Shown: positions 1 through 11,960 of the stretch, one piece after another | How positions within the stretch are numbered: position 1 is the first letter of the stretch | Layout of the letters: each line of letters opens with the position of its first letter | Assembly: GCF_003573695.1 (NCBI RefSeq) | Contig: NC_039362.1 | Coordinates: 10,918,489 to 10,982,488, forward strand | Reading direction: 5' to 3' | Length of the DNA stretch: 64,000 nucleotides | Origin: Papaver somniferum | Taxonomy: Eukaryota; Streptophyta; Magnoliopsida; Ranunculales; Papaveraceae | Notes under the pieces: generated by a model | What the model was told of the DNA's origin: nothing | Databases searched by the model: none | The model's input: only the letters and a program-made list of their open reading frames with translations | Translations under genes and position numbers: made by a program

Positions 1-1227
1 TTAGAGAGTTCATTGAAAAAGTATGACTATAAACAGAAGCTGGACACAATTTTAAAACTGACGTAAAAGGAATAGAGGACGGTCTTTCAAAAACAGAGGG
101 AGTATATACTTACTAAAATGGATTCACATCCCCATTGAATAACTCAATCTCCTGGGCAGCTGTATCCCAAGAGTAAAACATAATCTATCCACAGTCGGTT
201 CGAAAATTCAAAGGACGAACTTCGACACCAATAGTAGCTATCAAATTACAAAAATCAAAATATATCAAAAAATAAAATAAAAATAAAATAAAAATAAAGG
301 CTCAGCCAATTAAAAAAATAGAACGATTGAGATGTCTAACTACTTACGGTCGTATTTCTTAAAGTATTCACCCGTAAGATGTCTCTTCACAAAAGTAGTC
401 TTTCCTATTCACATATAAATCTCTGTTAAAACCTAGAAATCCACCTATATAAAGAAAAAAACATCTGCCAAAAAAAAAAGAAATTGATCTATTCTGGAAA
501 AATCAATTACCAGATTAAGTCATTAAGAGCAACTCCAATGGGAAGGATAACTAGATAGATTTTTCCATGCCCAATATATATTTTTTTGCTATAAGCTCTC
601 TCCGAAATATAAACCAAGTCGTTTACCTTACTGACCAACAAAACCATGGCCGAAGGACCAAGATACATAATTAGCAAGTTGCAGGTGTAATCTTTGGGTT
701 ATTTTAATAATATCCTAGTAGTATAATTGTTGGACAACAAAAGACATAGGCTTATGAATGTGATTAGTTTTCGACATATTTTGACTTTGGTGCCCATAAA
801 ATGGTATAGTTTGCGTTTGGTGCCCAACTTTGTTCAAATTTGTGTTTGGTGCCAGTTGGCCCCAGTCAAACGTTGACCTAACAAATGATCAGCTGAATAT
901 CCCTTAGTTTTCGGAAGCAGTTGAATGTGCTATAACTAGATTAAATTCTGTAAAACCAAACCGATGTATATATATAATTATGATGATTCTATAAATAGTA
1001 TTACAGAACACTAATTCCTGAACCACGTCCTCTAGGTAAGACATTTGCTCCTGTTTCATTCATAATGTGATTTATATACTGGTCCTGCATGAACAAACCC
1101 CAACCACCAGCGGGTCAGCAGCACCAAAAAATAAAAAAACCTCCCAATTGTATGGAGATGTCAGAGAAAGCTTAGCACATTAGTATCTCTTATCTTTACA
1201 CTTTACATACCAAATAAAAATTGACTT
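1..1227. other. AT-rich intergenic DNA, no gene seen
   Basis: No reading frame or splice-consistent exon is visible. Around 790-860 the phrase TTGGTGCC recurs three times at about 30-bp spacing, the kind of short phrase repeat often seen near transposon ends, but I found no matching partner terminus. Near 100-115 the text GAGGGAGTATAT resembles the right end of a Stowaway MITE whose other half would lie before the window. Confidence 0.5.
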
Positions 1228-1473
1228 TTGTTAACTTGTATACCCGTATACATGTTAAGGTTTAATAAAGAATAATTTTATTTTTTTGGAAATTGTGTTT
1301 TTTTTATCTTATTCTACCAGAATTTGGGTTTTTTTGCACTAAAACAAAAAATTGTGTTCCCAATGTAAAGAATTATTGTTTCCAATGCAATAAAACAAAC
1401 AAATCTTATTTCCAATGTAAAAAATTGTTGTTTTAGTGAACCTTAACATGTATACGGGTATACAAGTTAACAA
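1228..1473. mobile_element. Foldback MITE with perfect 35-bp inverted ends
   Basis: Bases 1228-1262 (starting TTGTTAACTTGTATACCCG) are the exact reverse complement of 1439-1473. The 176-bp loop is AT-rich and non-coding. The arm is itself partly palindromic (GTATACCCGTATAC). I see no convincing target duplication, so the superfamily is open; size and structure fit a non-autonomous DNA transposon. Perfect arms suggest it is young or kept uniform by conversion. Confidence 0.7.
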
Positions 1474-1599
1474 GACCCACTAAAAATTCTTAATTAACCA
1501 AGTAGGTTTAATTTTAAACTATAAAGGAGGAAGGCTCTGGACAGAGACATCTAAGGACAACGAGAAGAATAAACAGAAGATATCGACGTGATTACAAAA

Positions 1600-2849
1600 C
1601 AAGCTTATTATAGGGGCGTCATGATTTATTAGAGGGGCGGCATTGTGATAGTAATGTCCCTTTAGTTGGTTAGGAGATGTCCTAAAGGGGATGTAAATTG
1701 ACTACATTACCCTTTTCACCTTAAATCAACCAAAATCAAATCAATTTTTTTTAAACCTAATGAATCAGAAAAAATCAAATCAGTTTTTTTTCATCATCTT
1801 CTTCATCTTCTCTTCTCCTCCATCAACCGTAACGTCCATTAAAACTGAATATTTCATCGTCTTCGATTAATCGACGATTCGAAAAATGTTTGGAAAAACC
1901 CAGTTAGGGTTTAGTTTATCGTGTTGGATTTAAGTTAATTTTGTATCAAAAATTAGGGTTTTGTATGAAAATTGAAATTGAAATTTCTGGTTGCATGTGA
2001 GTTACGGTTGGTAATAACTCAGATACGAACCGTAACTGTAGATTGGGTTGATGTTACTGTTGGTTTTAACTCAAATACCAACCGTAAGTTCTTAGTTTTA
2101 AGAAATATGTTCAGTTACGGTTTGTATTTGCATCATATTTATCAACCGTAATTGAGTTACGGTTTGTTACTCAAACAACCATACCAACCGTAAATAATCT
2201 CGTGTCTTAAGAATTTATCAAATAATGATTTACGGTTCAAAAGTTAAGTTGCCACACCAACCGTAGGGTAGTTACGGTTGGTCTCGATTCATTAGTTACC
2301 AACCGTAATTTAGTTACGGTTGTTGTCCAAATTTAATTACCAACCGTAACTGGTTTTACAATTGGATCTTCCCCAAATTTAACCAGTTACGGTTGGTATT
2401 CGATAACTTAAAATTGCAACTGTAAGTTCTTCTGAAAATTTAAAAGTTTTGATTTTGTTACGTACTTTAGATAATTTTGAGCGAGAAAAAGCTAATGGGA
2501 ACTAATTTAGAAGTATACCAGGTCACTGGAATCACTCATTTTGGTTGAGTGAATCAAAATCTAGGGTTTCACAAATATCACAAAAGTTTTTCTTTTTCTT
2601 CTCCTCTAAACTTTTTTCTTTTTAACTCTAAAAATCTGATTTTGTTTTGATTTTGAGTTAATATAAGTGAAATTAATCATTAACACTAAACTTGATTATC
2701 ATCACTAAACTAAGTTATCAATAATGAGAATTAATTTGTCATTTCCAATTTTTTGATAAGGGACACCTTGAATGATCATGTAATAACCCTTTTTTTCCTA
2801 TTAGAATGCCGCCACTCTAATAAAACATGCCGCACCTACAATAAGATTG
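1600..2849. mobile_element. Non-autonomous MULE-like element, about 45-bp TIRs, 8-bp TSD
   Basis: The first 45 bp (CAAGCTTATTATAGGGGCG...) match the reverse complement of the last 45 bp with about seven mismatches. Both sides are flanked by the 8-bp repeat TTACAAAA (1592-1599 and 2850-2857). A long TIR with an 8-9 bp duplication fits Mutator-like elements. No transposase is encoded. Inside, at 2002-2400, is a dense array of the motif TTACGGTTGGT and its complement, as in the large MULE at 13300-30173, which uses another motif. It ends about 320 bp before the B3 start codon, so it sits in that gene's promoter region. Confidence 0.75.
2002..2400. repeat. Array of TTACGGTTGGT motifs in both orientations
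   Basis: About a dozen copies of TTACGGTTGGT or ACCAACCGTAA, many arranged as facing pairs 15-30 bp apart with unrelated AT-rich sequence between. An outlying copy lies near 1827. They fill the middle of the 1600-2849 element and could fold into hairpins or serve as protein-binding sites; neither is shown here. Confidence 0.8.
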
Positions 2850-2857
2850 TTACAAAA

Positions 2858-3172
2858 TGACTAGTAAGCTAAGCAGGCATATCAAAACTTTCATTTATGT
2901 CATAAAAAAAACAGGCATACGTGTTAAAGTCTTCCAGACACGTGTAATTCATGTCAAAGCGGTAGATTATATTCCCACTTGCAGAGATTAACTATTGTAG
3001 AATCTCAAGGAGGTCTCCATTTCACATTATATTATTGCCGGGTTGACAACTGGTGTGCATGCATGTACTGTACTTGGTCATAGATAAAGAGAAGAATAAT
3101 CAGGTTGTTTTTACTTGTTAGTATATGTTTTAACTGCTGCTGCTGCTGCTAGCTTATTTAGAAGAAGAGAAA
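2858..3172 (+). promoter_or_regulatory. Upstream region and leader of the B3 gene
   Basis: This is the 315 bp between the MULE-like element and the B3 start codon. It contains a short CTG/TGC run at about 3135-3150 just before the start. No TATA box is clear enough to name. The proximal promoter is therefore short unless regulatory sites lie inside or beyond the transposon. Confidence 0.35.
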
Positions 3173-4426
3173 ATGGGAGAAACTAATGAATGGTCTAGTT
3201 TGGGAGAAGAGCAAAGACCTAAGTTTTACATGATCATTCATAACTCCGTCATTCAAGATGGGTCTATTGTAAGTCAGATCACTACTACTAATTTTCTTTT
3301 TCTTGTTTTAAGCATGTGATATATATATGAGTCTTGTTTACTACTTGTGTGTGTAGGAATTACCGGCAAAATTTGTCAAGAAGATTGAAAAGGATCCCGT
3401 TGATGATGATGGTGTTGCAGTCCTCAAAGTTCCGAGTGGTGTTGAATGGAGAGTTAAGATGACACGGAAATCTGATGGTGGTGTTTGGTTTAGTAATGGA
3501 ATTCCAACATTTATTGATTGCTATTCCATATCTGCTGGACACTTTTTGTTTTTCAGATATGATGGAAATTCTCAATTTCATGTTGTTATTTTCAACATGA
3601 GGGGCAGTGAAATTGAGTACCATCTATTTGAAGATGATAATAATAGTAATAGTAATGACAGTACTTCTCACTCCAATGAAGCCGAGAACATGGAATGTTT
3701 TGAAATCCAAGGCTCCCAAGAAGAACATGTAGATTATATGGAGACTTTGAGTGGTGACTCTTCTCCAGGTAACTCTTTCAAAAGATAAACCGACCGATCT
3801 TAATTTGTGCATGCATGCTTGTTTTCTATTCTCATAAGTGATAATGTTGATGCAGATCGAGATGAATCGGATGAGGACAATGACGAAGATGAAGTTGCTA
3901 AGAAGAAACCTTCAAAATTGGCGGGTTCTAAGAGAAAAAGTAGAAGTCTATCTTCTTCAAACCCCAAGGAATATGTTGTTCGCGCAAATGAAATAGAACG
4001 CAGTTTCGCATCGACATCCACAAATCCTTTCTTCAGAATCATAGTGCAGACATCTTATGTTGAGCACAAATACATGGTGAGCTCTTTTCAAAACTAACTT
4101 ATTGACCGCAAAGATCGACTTCATACATGCAAAGATTGACTTCATACGATTAATGTTTGTGAAATGTGCAGCCAATACCATGGACATTCATAAGGTACTT
4201 CCCCGAAGACTTGAAAGACGTCAAAGTTGTAGCTGTTTCGGATAGGCGAGAATGGAAGATTAGAGTTCTTCGTTCGAAGACAGACTTGAAGTTAAACAAA
4301 GGTGTTGCTGACTTCATGAATAAAAAGAATGGATTGAACTTGAAGGTGGGCGATGTGTTAATATTTGAAATCGTTAAAAGGAGATACCTTGTGCTAAAGG
4401 TTCATGTTTTCCCCGCTACTGGATAG
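3173..4426 (+). CDS. REM-type B3 domain transcription factor, two B3 domains
   Basis: Four exons with GT/AG borders and consistent phase: 3173-3268, 3357-3768, 3856-4076 and 4172-4426, giving 327 aa. B3 domains are plant DNA-binding barrels. The first covers about residues 17-115 (KFYMIIHNSVIQ ... ELPAKFVKK ... WRVKM ... FLFFRYDG). The second covers about 226-325 (NPFFRIIVQTSY ... IPWTFIRYFP ... WKIRVLR ... VGDVLIFEI). Between them lie an acidic stretch (170-182) and a basic KRKSR patch that could be a nuclear signal. Two B3 domains without other modules is typical of the REM subfamily, often tied to reproductive development; a specific target cannot be read from sequence. The start is the first ATG before a complete B3 domain. 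A hAT element begins 22 bp after the stop codon, so the 3' UTR is probably interrupted. No frameshift or internal stop is seen. Confidence 0.9.
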
Positions 4427-4448
4427 AAATGTTGGCGCATGATTCGAT

Positions 4449-6637
4449 TAGGGGTGCACACGGTACGGTTCGGCTCGGTTCTTGCCGAGGCCGAGTACTT
4501 GTACCTCCCAGGGGTCGGTTCCCATATTTTGGACCGGTACCGGTACCGTGTACCTCGGTTCCGGTACCATTCGGTAAATGTACAGTTCCGGTACGGGACC
4601 GGTACCGGTCGGTTCCTTTGACTTTTCAGATAAATTTTTTTTTTTTGTTTCTCAGACAAATTTTCCTTTTAGTTTTACCTGTTTTTCAATATATTAAGCA
4701 AATCTCAATCAAAGAACAAAGTAACAACTAACAAGTGGCAATAATACTAGCTATCCAAAGTGCCAAACAACCAAAGTCTTGAAAATCTGAAAAAATAACA
4801 ACTAACAGGAAGCAGTACAGTAGCACACAAACACACACACTGACACTGTCCAACACAAACAATACTACAAGTCTACAATACGATAGTAAGTTGGTTGGAT
4901 AGAGGATCCAACAAATGTATATGTAGCAGGCGTAGGTGTAGCAGCTGAAGTAGGTATAGGAGTAGCTGTTCCACAAGCTAGACTTGATGCATCCATGACT
5001 GATCACAGACAAATCACAAATAAACATAAACGTAAGTACATAATACAAGCTAGAACGTCCTCAGCTAGAGGCATGAGACTAAAGTTGTTCCTAAGAAAAC
5101 AAATAAACAAAAAAAGATAGCTACAGCGTTAAAGACAGACAACAAACACGACATTACTTGAAAAATGAATATCATGTATAACTCTTAGTAGCATAAAATA
5201 TGTGTTGTTTTCATTAAAGTGTCATTTATCCCCTGGATTAGGAAAGACATGATCCTCCACTAACCCTAAAAATACTCTGCTTGTTTGCTACATTTTAGCC
5301 TATGGAATGAAGCTACCCGCTTAACTGCTTACAATAACTACCGGCTGTCATGTTCCATCAATGAAACAACAATAAGCAACTTTAAATATAGCTTATAGAG
5401 TACAGTCATCACTGCACGGCAAAACCCATTAAAAGACAATGAGGAAGATTAGTTTAATGAAATTGAACCAGGGAAGGACATGCTCTATACAACTAAACTA
5501 CTGTGAAAAAAATTACAAAAAAGAATAAAAGTATACATAGTACAAATACACACACATTTCCCAGCTCTTAAGACTAAAGCCATGTGAGGATGAGATGGAA
5601 GATGGGTACAGAAACAAACGCATGAGCTTCTTCATACTTGTATAGAATTGTTTTAAACAAAAAAGAAATTAGATAGTTCTTGCTGTTAAAAGCCTATAGC
5701 TAGGTTCTCTATGCCAATTTGAGAAGTATAGGTTACTAAGTGTGGAAATTATTGGCAAATGACAACTCAAACAGTATTAATTAAAAACTATTTAATTAAA
5801 AACTCAAAAATTAAAAACTCAAAACAAAAAAATTGGTTAGCTCAAAAGATCTTAAAGAACACTCGGTCTCAAACAGTATTAATTGAAAAAATTATAAAAA
5901 GGAAGAAATAAAAAGTACCTTAATGGGTTTCCTTGGTTAAAGTTGGATGGTTCCTTCTTCCTTGAATCCTTTCCCTTCGTCTTCTCCCTGGCGTGAGTGA
6001 TAACTTACCCTGTGAAATTAAAAGTTTGAAACCCTAAATTAAATTAATCAAAAGTCAAATAAAGCTCAAATTTAAAAAATCAAGGAACCCATAGTCCAAA
6101 TCAAACGATTTAAACACAATAACTAATAGAAATTGATTAAAAATTGGAGAAAAAAAAAGCAAAAAAAAAATAAAAAAACTTACACAAATCACTGACTTTT
6201 CTCATTTTTCTTCTGGATCGAGAGGTGGAGTAACTGGTGTTGTTCGTTGTTGGAGATTAATGATTTAATGGAGAATTGGAGACTAATCTATGGAGTTCAG
6301 AGAATCAGAGACAGAGTTCTTCTCAGTTCTCTTTCTCAGAGAGAAGACGGAAAAAACGAAAATGAAAAACCCTAGCGTTAGGTTCTATATATACCACCCC
6401 TAATAGCGTTAGGTTCTATATATACCACCCCTAAATCTAATGGTTAGAAATCGTCGGTACTTTCGGTCCGGACGGTACGGGACTAGGCCAGGGCCGTGTA
6501 CCTGTACCTCCCTAGCCTCGGTTCCTATTTTTAGGACCGGTACCTGTACCCCGTTCCTCGGTTCGGTACAAAACCAGGTACGGTTCCACCGGTACCGGGA
6601 CGGTCCGTCGGTCCGGCTCGGTTCCTGTACACCCTTA
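4449..6637. mobile_element. Non-autonomous hAT transposon, 2.19 kb, 8-bp TSD
   Basis: It begins TAGGGGTGCAC and ends GTACACCCTTA (complement TAAGGGTGTAC). The 8-bp duplication GATTCGAT flanks it at 4441-4448 and 6638-6645. An 8-bp TSD and TAGGG ends are diagnostic of hAT elements. The outer ~170-200 bp on each side are packed with GGTACCGG/CGGTTCC-type motifs, and the centre is AT-rich. The only coding trace is a short open frame on the - strand at 4865-4996. It lies 15 bp beyond the B3 stop codon. Confidence 0.9.
4865..4996 (-). pseudogene. Short N-terminal reading frame left in the hAT element
   Basis: A 43-codon frame starting MDASSLACGTATPIPTSAA and rich in Thr, Pro and Ala. Its start is preceded by a splice-acceptor-like CAG. 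A comparable 45-codon frame starting MDANTTQSEA and also Ala/Thr/Pro/Ser-rich sits in the hAT element at 52316-54223. I infer that both are first coding exons of deleted hAT transposases. No BED zinc finger, DDE or dimerisation domain remains. It could also be chance. Confidence 0.4.
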
Positions 6638-7258
6638 GATTCGATCAGTGAAATTATGTATAGTGAGGTTAGGTTAAAGAAGCTTCATTGTCAACTTAAT
6701 TTGTAGTTTGGATGGCCATGCATGTTGCAATCAGTAGTACAATATTGTAACGTTTTTGCTTCTTTAAGAGGCCATATCATCTAATCAGTGTTTCATTTCG
6801 GTACCACTAAAACTGGAGTCTGGATGTGCATCACTGTCTCAGCTTCTAATTTTATTGACTTTTGACTTCGACTTCGACTTACATTTTTGGGTTCTGATGC
6901 TCTGCTATTACAAAGGGCTCGTTTATTCATCACGAATTTTCTAGTCAAGTGTCATAAAGTCCTAACGCTTGTAATTTTTTGTACTGCATCCAAATCACTA
7001 AGATTAGCTTCATATCGGAAAAACATGATATTGAAAGTGCCACACTTTCAATATCAAGAAAGTGCCATCGTTCTTTCAGAATTTATTTAATGCCATCTTT
7101 TTCATCCCATTTTTTTTCTAAAAACAGTTAACATCCGTTAGAGCATAGGTGGCACTAATTTGGTTTAATAAAAGACATTTACACCCTCGAATCATCTCAC
7201 TATACTGAGTTAAATCAAGTCATCATTGCGAGTCGAGCTAAATCAAAATCTAACTTGC

Positions 7259-7426
7259 TAAATCAAAATCAAGAACTCATATATAAGCCGCAACCAAAGT
7301 CGAGAATAACCATCAAAATCAAGAACTAATAACCATCAAAATCAAGAACTCATATATAAGCCGCAACCAAAGTCGAGAATAACCATCAAAGTCGAGAATA
7401 ACCATCAAAATCAAGAACTCAGATAT
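7259..7426. repeat. Degenerate tandem repeat
   Basis: Phrases ATCAAAATCAAGAACT, CATATATAAGCCGCAACC and AAAGTCGAGAATAACC recur in order, with partial copies between. It looks like slippage or unequal exchange and has no coding consequence. Confidence 0.7.
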
Positions 7427-7502
7427 AACTGGCACCTTATTTCAGCTGTTAACAATTAAAATACATCCCTTTGCAGTTGATGTACACCATCATCTTGAAT
7501 AT

Positions 7503-7604
7503 GAAAGCACCTCCATTCTCGTCCAGGATCTGTAGACAGCTACCATTCAATTCGAAAGCACCTCCATTCTCGTCCAGGATCTGTAGACAGCTACCATTCA
7601 CGAC
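7503..7604. repeat. Two 51-bp tandem copies
   Basis: The unit starting GAAAGCACCTCCATTCTCG is repeated head to tail with near identity, differing in the last bases of the second copy. It preserves one open frame through both copies, but nothing around it supports a real exon. Confidence 0.8.
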
Positions 7605-8880
7605 TAATCCATCCAAAACCCCAAATAAGATTCAACCATCCATACCAAACTACTCTCTAGTGCCTGCAATCATTAGTTGATGTAGTTGATTCCAACTATA
7701 TTCACGGCTGCAAACTTCCCAGACGGCCATCCTTTCTATTGCTCGACTTCATAAGCACCTTCCATTTGTCCTCATGCTTTCTAGTCCTCAGAGATAGCTA
7801 ACACGAACAACACCACTTCAGCGAATCCCATTCGAGACCCACAAAGAACAACCAATTATCTTCTCTACATTTGTGCGTTTGTTCATTGAGAACTCCGACT
7901 TCAGATTACATTTCAGCCATTAGCTTACCAACTAATTTCGTTAGGAGCCTGACTCTGCCGCTGTAAACTGCTTCCTGCTCACAAAATTCACAGTAATAAT
8001 CAGCCATATTCAAGCTAAATTCGTCAATCGATTCTCCTCTTTATACCGGCAGACAAAACCCATCACCACCGGCAGTCGAATTCAAGAACCTCAGCGTCAC
8101 CAATTCACATTTAATCAAGACCACCATTGGGTCAAAACCCATCTAATCAACCAACATACAGGTCATCTTACCCATGATTCTCACTGCGATAATTTCTCAA
8201 ACAAATCATGCCCACTTGACAAGAGCTAACAGTCCATGCCTTATCTCCAACTCAGCTGATCTTTCTCTCAAAACGAGAACCCATTACCACCAGCAACCAT
8301 TTTACAAACACCACCTTCGCATGCAATAACTCAGCTGATCTTTCTCTCAAAACAAGAACCCATTACCACTTACTGCACTGCTCTATAATTAAAGTTACCC
8401 CTTCGTTCTTACTTCAGTCTCTCCTTGCACCGGTTACAATAGCTCAATCATCTCCACCAATTCTCACCGACTCCATTGATGCCGCTCCACAGACCATTCA
8501 ATCAATCCCTTAATTAATCCCTGAATTCCACTATTCAATCAATCCGTTAATTAATCATCTACCTAAACTATCTCTTCAAATATATACAGAAGAAAAAGAG
8601 AAGAAGAAGAAGAGAGAAAGTTAGGATTTTGGTTCTCCGTCAAAACCTAAGTGGATAGTGGACATGAACGAGAGCCGATTTTCTTTTTTTTATGGATGTC
8701 TTTAAGGATCGTGAAGGGTAAATAAGTAAAGATGAATATTTTCTTGACTTATTCAACTATTATAGACCGGCTTGGTGGGCCTTGACGTAAAATTTAACGG
8801 TTGTGCCATGTGAAAACTACTGTGAGACCCATTCTCCTTATTTTGTACACTGTCAAACCCACCAACAGAAATATTCATGC

Positions 8881-10194
8881 GCCCACCCAGTCTTCAAGGA
8901 AAAATTTCTCACACACCCATAATTTCTGAAAATAAGTTTATTGGATTTTTTTTAGAGGGACATAATACGACTAATTTGAGAGAGGAAGAAATAATGGCAG
9001 CGCAGCTGCTACTGAATACAAGAGATGAAGATCAAGAGAAGCGGATTGTTTCAGAACAGAGAGTGAAAGAGAATGGTTCTGAGCCGAGAGACAGCTGATT
9101 GAGATCAGATCGATGAAAAAAGAAATTGAAAGTGATTCTGAGATAATACCGAGATTGGAAGGGATTAACAATGAAATTGAGTTCGTTCTTTAGTTTAAAC
9201 AGATCGAGAAGTAACTAGGGTTTGCTGCTGGTTGGTTAATAGAGATGGGTTGCAAGATCTGTGGTCAGTAATCGATTTGAATTGAAATTAAACAGGGGGA
9301 AGATGGTTGATGTTAAATTTGGATAAGAAATTGAGAGTTTGTGGATTGTGGGGATGAATTAGATGGGGTTTCGTTGTTTGAATTGTGATGCTGTAAAATA
9401 GAAAGGAATAATGGGTTGATCTCGGATTTCAGTTTGAATGAAAAATTAGATGGGTTTTCTGGTCGGAAATGGAAGAAACAACATGAAGTTGCTTCTGTGA
9501 TTCATGGCTGCATATGAAGGTCTTAATGGTATTGATCGAGGTGGTGAAGATGGTTATGAATCGAGAAGTGGTTTGAATACGAAATAGGATGGGTAAATTG
9601 GTTTCTAATTTTCGTTAAGTATGTATTGTAGATAAGAATTTCCCTTCAGGTTTTAGTTTTGCAGCGAGAAGGCAACTCCATAAGCTTTAAATCCTACGAG
9701 TAATATTTTGTATCCAACTTGCACTTTTGTCTTGGTCCGGTTGTCTCATTAGTGATTAAATAATCATACAACAATAAATTTTCCAGGTCGATGTCAAGAA
9801 GCAGAAGAGCCCTTTTCCTCCAAACTTTGTGCACTCCCTTGTTGGTTCTCACATGAGTGCGTTTACCTTCTCCCATGAGTTCTCGTTATTATAATCCATA
9901 ATAATCTGAGTGAAAATATAAACATCATGTATCGTAGTGTAATATTTGGATCTCAAGTTCATTAGATATACATAAGCTTGAAGTGTTTATAAACAGTAGT
10001 GCTTCCATAAAATGATGCATAAGAAAATGATGCTACTTATAATGCTTTTTTTGTTGCGATTTTCGAAGTTGTTATATTACTTTGTAGTTTTAGTTGTCGT
10101 TTTTCAAAGGTGTTGGTGTTGTTGGTCGGAAAGCTATAAATATATTTGGTCATATTGGTGTTGGTATTGGTAATAATGGTTGAATAATCTGTGA
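8881..10194. other. Intergenic DNA, no gene seen
   Basis: Short open frames here lack splice-consistent neighbours and recognisable domains. Purine-rich stretches at 8990-9560 give the frames their Glu/Arg-rich look on one strand and Ser/Leu-rich look on the other. I see no inverted terminal repeat that would define a transposon. Confidence 0.45.
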
Positions 10195-10780
10195 TGCAGG
10201 TACGAAAATGATTGCATAACCTGTTATGCATCTACAAAAATGTTGCATAACTTGTTATGCAGACCAGAAAATGGAAGCATAACATGTTACGCAACAACTT
10301 TTTTGTTAGTATTGTAACCAACAAAAAAAAAAAGACTGCATAACTTGTCATGCACCTAAAATAATATCTGCATAACATGTTATGCAGTCACGAAAATGGA
10401 TGCATAAAGCATTATCCAACCACTTTTTTGTAAGCACTGAAATAAAAAAATTGATGCATAACTTGATATGCATCCAAAAATATGGCTGCATAACGCATTA
10501 TGCGTCAACTTTTTCTGCATAATGTTTTATGCATCGAGAAAATTGTTGCAAAATCTTTTATGCATCGAGAAAATAGATGTATGATCTGATATGCATCCGT
10601 AAATATGGTACGCACTAAAATCAACCAAAACAATGGTTGCATAATTTGTTATAGATGCATAACTTTGTTATCCAAATGCATAATTTGTTATGTAGTGGAG
10701 AAAATGGTTGCATAATTCTTTATGCGTCTGCAGAATGTGTTATGCATCTTTTTTGGTGGCTGCATAATGGTTATGTATCA
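10195..10780. repeat. Array of palindromic TGCATAAC-N-GTTATGCA motifs
   Basis: Many copies of TGCATAAC and its complement GTTATGCA, often fused into 18-bp palindromes such as TGCATAACCTGTTATGCA and separated by 15-40 bp of variable AT-rich DNA. Two diverged outliers lie near 10972-11011. The arrangement parallels the motif arrays inside the MULE-type elements at 1600-2849 and 13300-30173. I could not find the matching element ends here. Confidence 0.8.
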
Positions 10781-11011
10781 AGTGTTCGAAATTTTTGCCT
10801 AAAATGATGATCACCTCCGATTTTTTCATGAAAAACAAAAATTTGATATTCTTGTTTGTACTCGTTGCGTAGCTCTCTTAAAAAGATTTCTAACGATATA
10901 AAATTTGTAAATTCCAAGGCGCGGATTTTCAGATATGTTATATCCAAGTTGCGTTGCCAATTATACCCCTGATGCATAACCCGTCATGCGGATGTATAAT
11001 CCGTCGTGCAG

Positions 11012-11960
11012 ACATTTTTAATAATTTCATATAATTATGGGTTTCACGGAACTAAAAATTAATTGTGGGCCTGACAATGAGAATATTATTTTTTTGGGCC
11101 TGCGCCTAATTTTCCCTTGTGGCAATTTATTAATTCAGAAAAAAAACAGTGACACTTTCTTAAATTGGAAATTGGAAGTGTGGTATTTTCTTAAAATTCC
11201 CTATATTTTTTTCATTTCTATTCCATCTCAAATCGTGGTCTTTCATCGTGGTGTGGTCTTTCGAAAATTAATCGGAAAATGGGTCATTTGTTCAAATATT
11301 TTTAAAACATGGTTAAAATGGACGAGTAAAAATTTGTATGGGTGAAATGGACACCAAAAAAATAGCAAGGATGAAACTGAATTCATTCTGACTTAAACTT
11401 AAAAAATAGCAAGGATGACTTAAACTTAAAAAATAGCAAGGATGAAACTGGATGCATCCTGATGTTAAATAAGAAAAAATATTTAAAAATGGGATCCTGA
11501 TGTTAAATTAAAAATAAGAAAAAGTATTTGAAAATGGGTATGATGAAACTATTTACATCCTGGCTATTTTTAAATTTTTGCCCATTTAAACGGTATCAAA
11601 ATCTAAATGTCCTTTTCACCCAGGAATTGTTGATTTTGTTCTTTTTAATCAATTTTGTGAAAATTAATCGTCTTCAAATCAAATGCATAAACCAAATGTT
11701 CGTAATCCATTTACAGTTTTGTTTCCAGCCTCAAAGATTACACAGGACAAAGATCTCCTTGTCCTGCAATGCGTCAATCAAACCAGTGAATGACCATTGG
11801 TATTGCGAATATGCATGCACCAAATCCACATGCCACTAGGAGGCAACAAGTGCAAAACAACATGCTTGCCGCATCTAATAGGCCAACCCTAGAATACGCT
11901 ACAACCGTTAGATCTAATAATAAGGTTGAAATCAATCCACAAGGGAAGACCTCCATCCCT
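11012..11960. other. Intergenic DNA with short direct repeats
   Basis: At 11358-11510 the phrase AAAATAGCAAGGATGA recurs three times, with a repeated CCTGATGTTAAAT phrase following. Another GGATGAAACT-type echo lies near 11540. No gene is seen. The last part before 11960 contains CCAACCCTAGAA and leads into a possible promoter. Confidence 0.5.

Larger units (their letters stand above)
6646..8880. other. Intergenic DNA with tandem repeats; first part is displaced 3' flank of the B3 gene
   Basis: The first ~200 bp after the hAT duplication continue the sequence that originally followed the B3 stop codon and may hold its 3' UTR and poly(A) site. The rest has no gene I recognise. Two tandem repeats stand out: a unit containing AATCAAGAACTCATATAT at 7259-7426, and a 51-bp unit present twice at 7503-7604. 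Confidence 0.6.

Noticed and set aside
527..545. AGAGCAACTCCAATGGG, like a Tourist-type MITE end
   Set aside because: No matching inverted partner or TAA pair was found within a reasonable distance.
3807..4097. 96-aa frame from an ATG at 3807 as a separate gene
   Set aside because: It is exon 3 of the B3 gene plus flanking intron sequence; phase and splice sites join it to exons 2 and 4.
4439..4621. Arg/Tyr/Val-rich frames next to the B3 gene
   Set aside because: They are translations of the GGTACCGG repeats in the hAT terminus.
10195..10780. Regular palindromic repeats with unique spacers, resembling a CRISPR array
   Set aside because: The repeats are degenerate, spacers vary widely in length, there are no cas genes, and this is plant nuclear DNA with introns and LTR elements.
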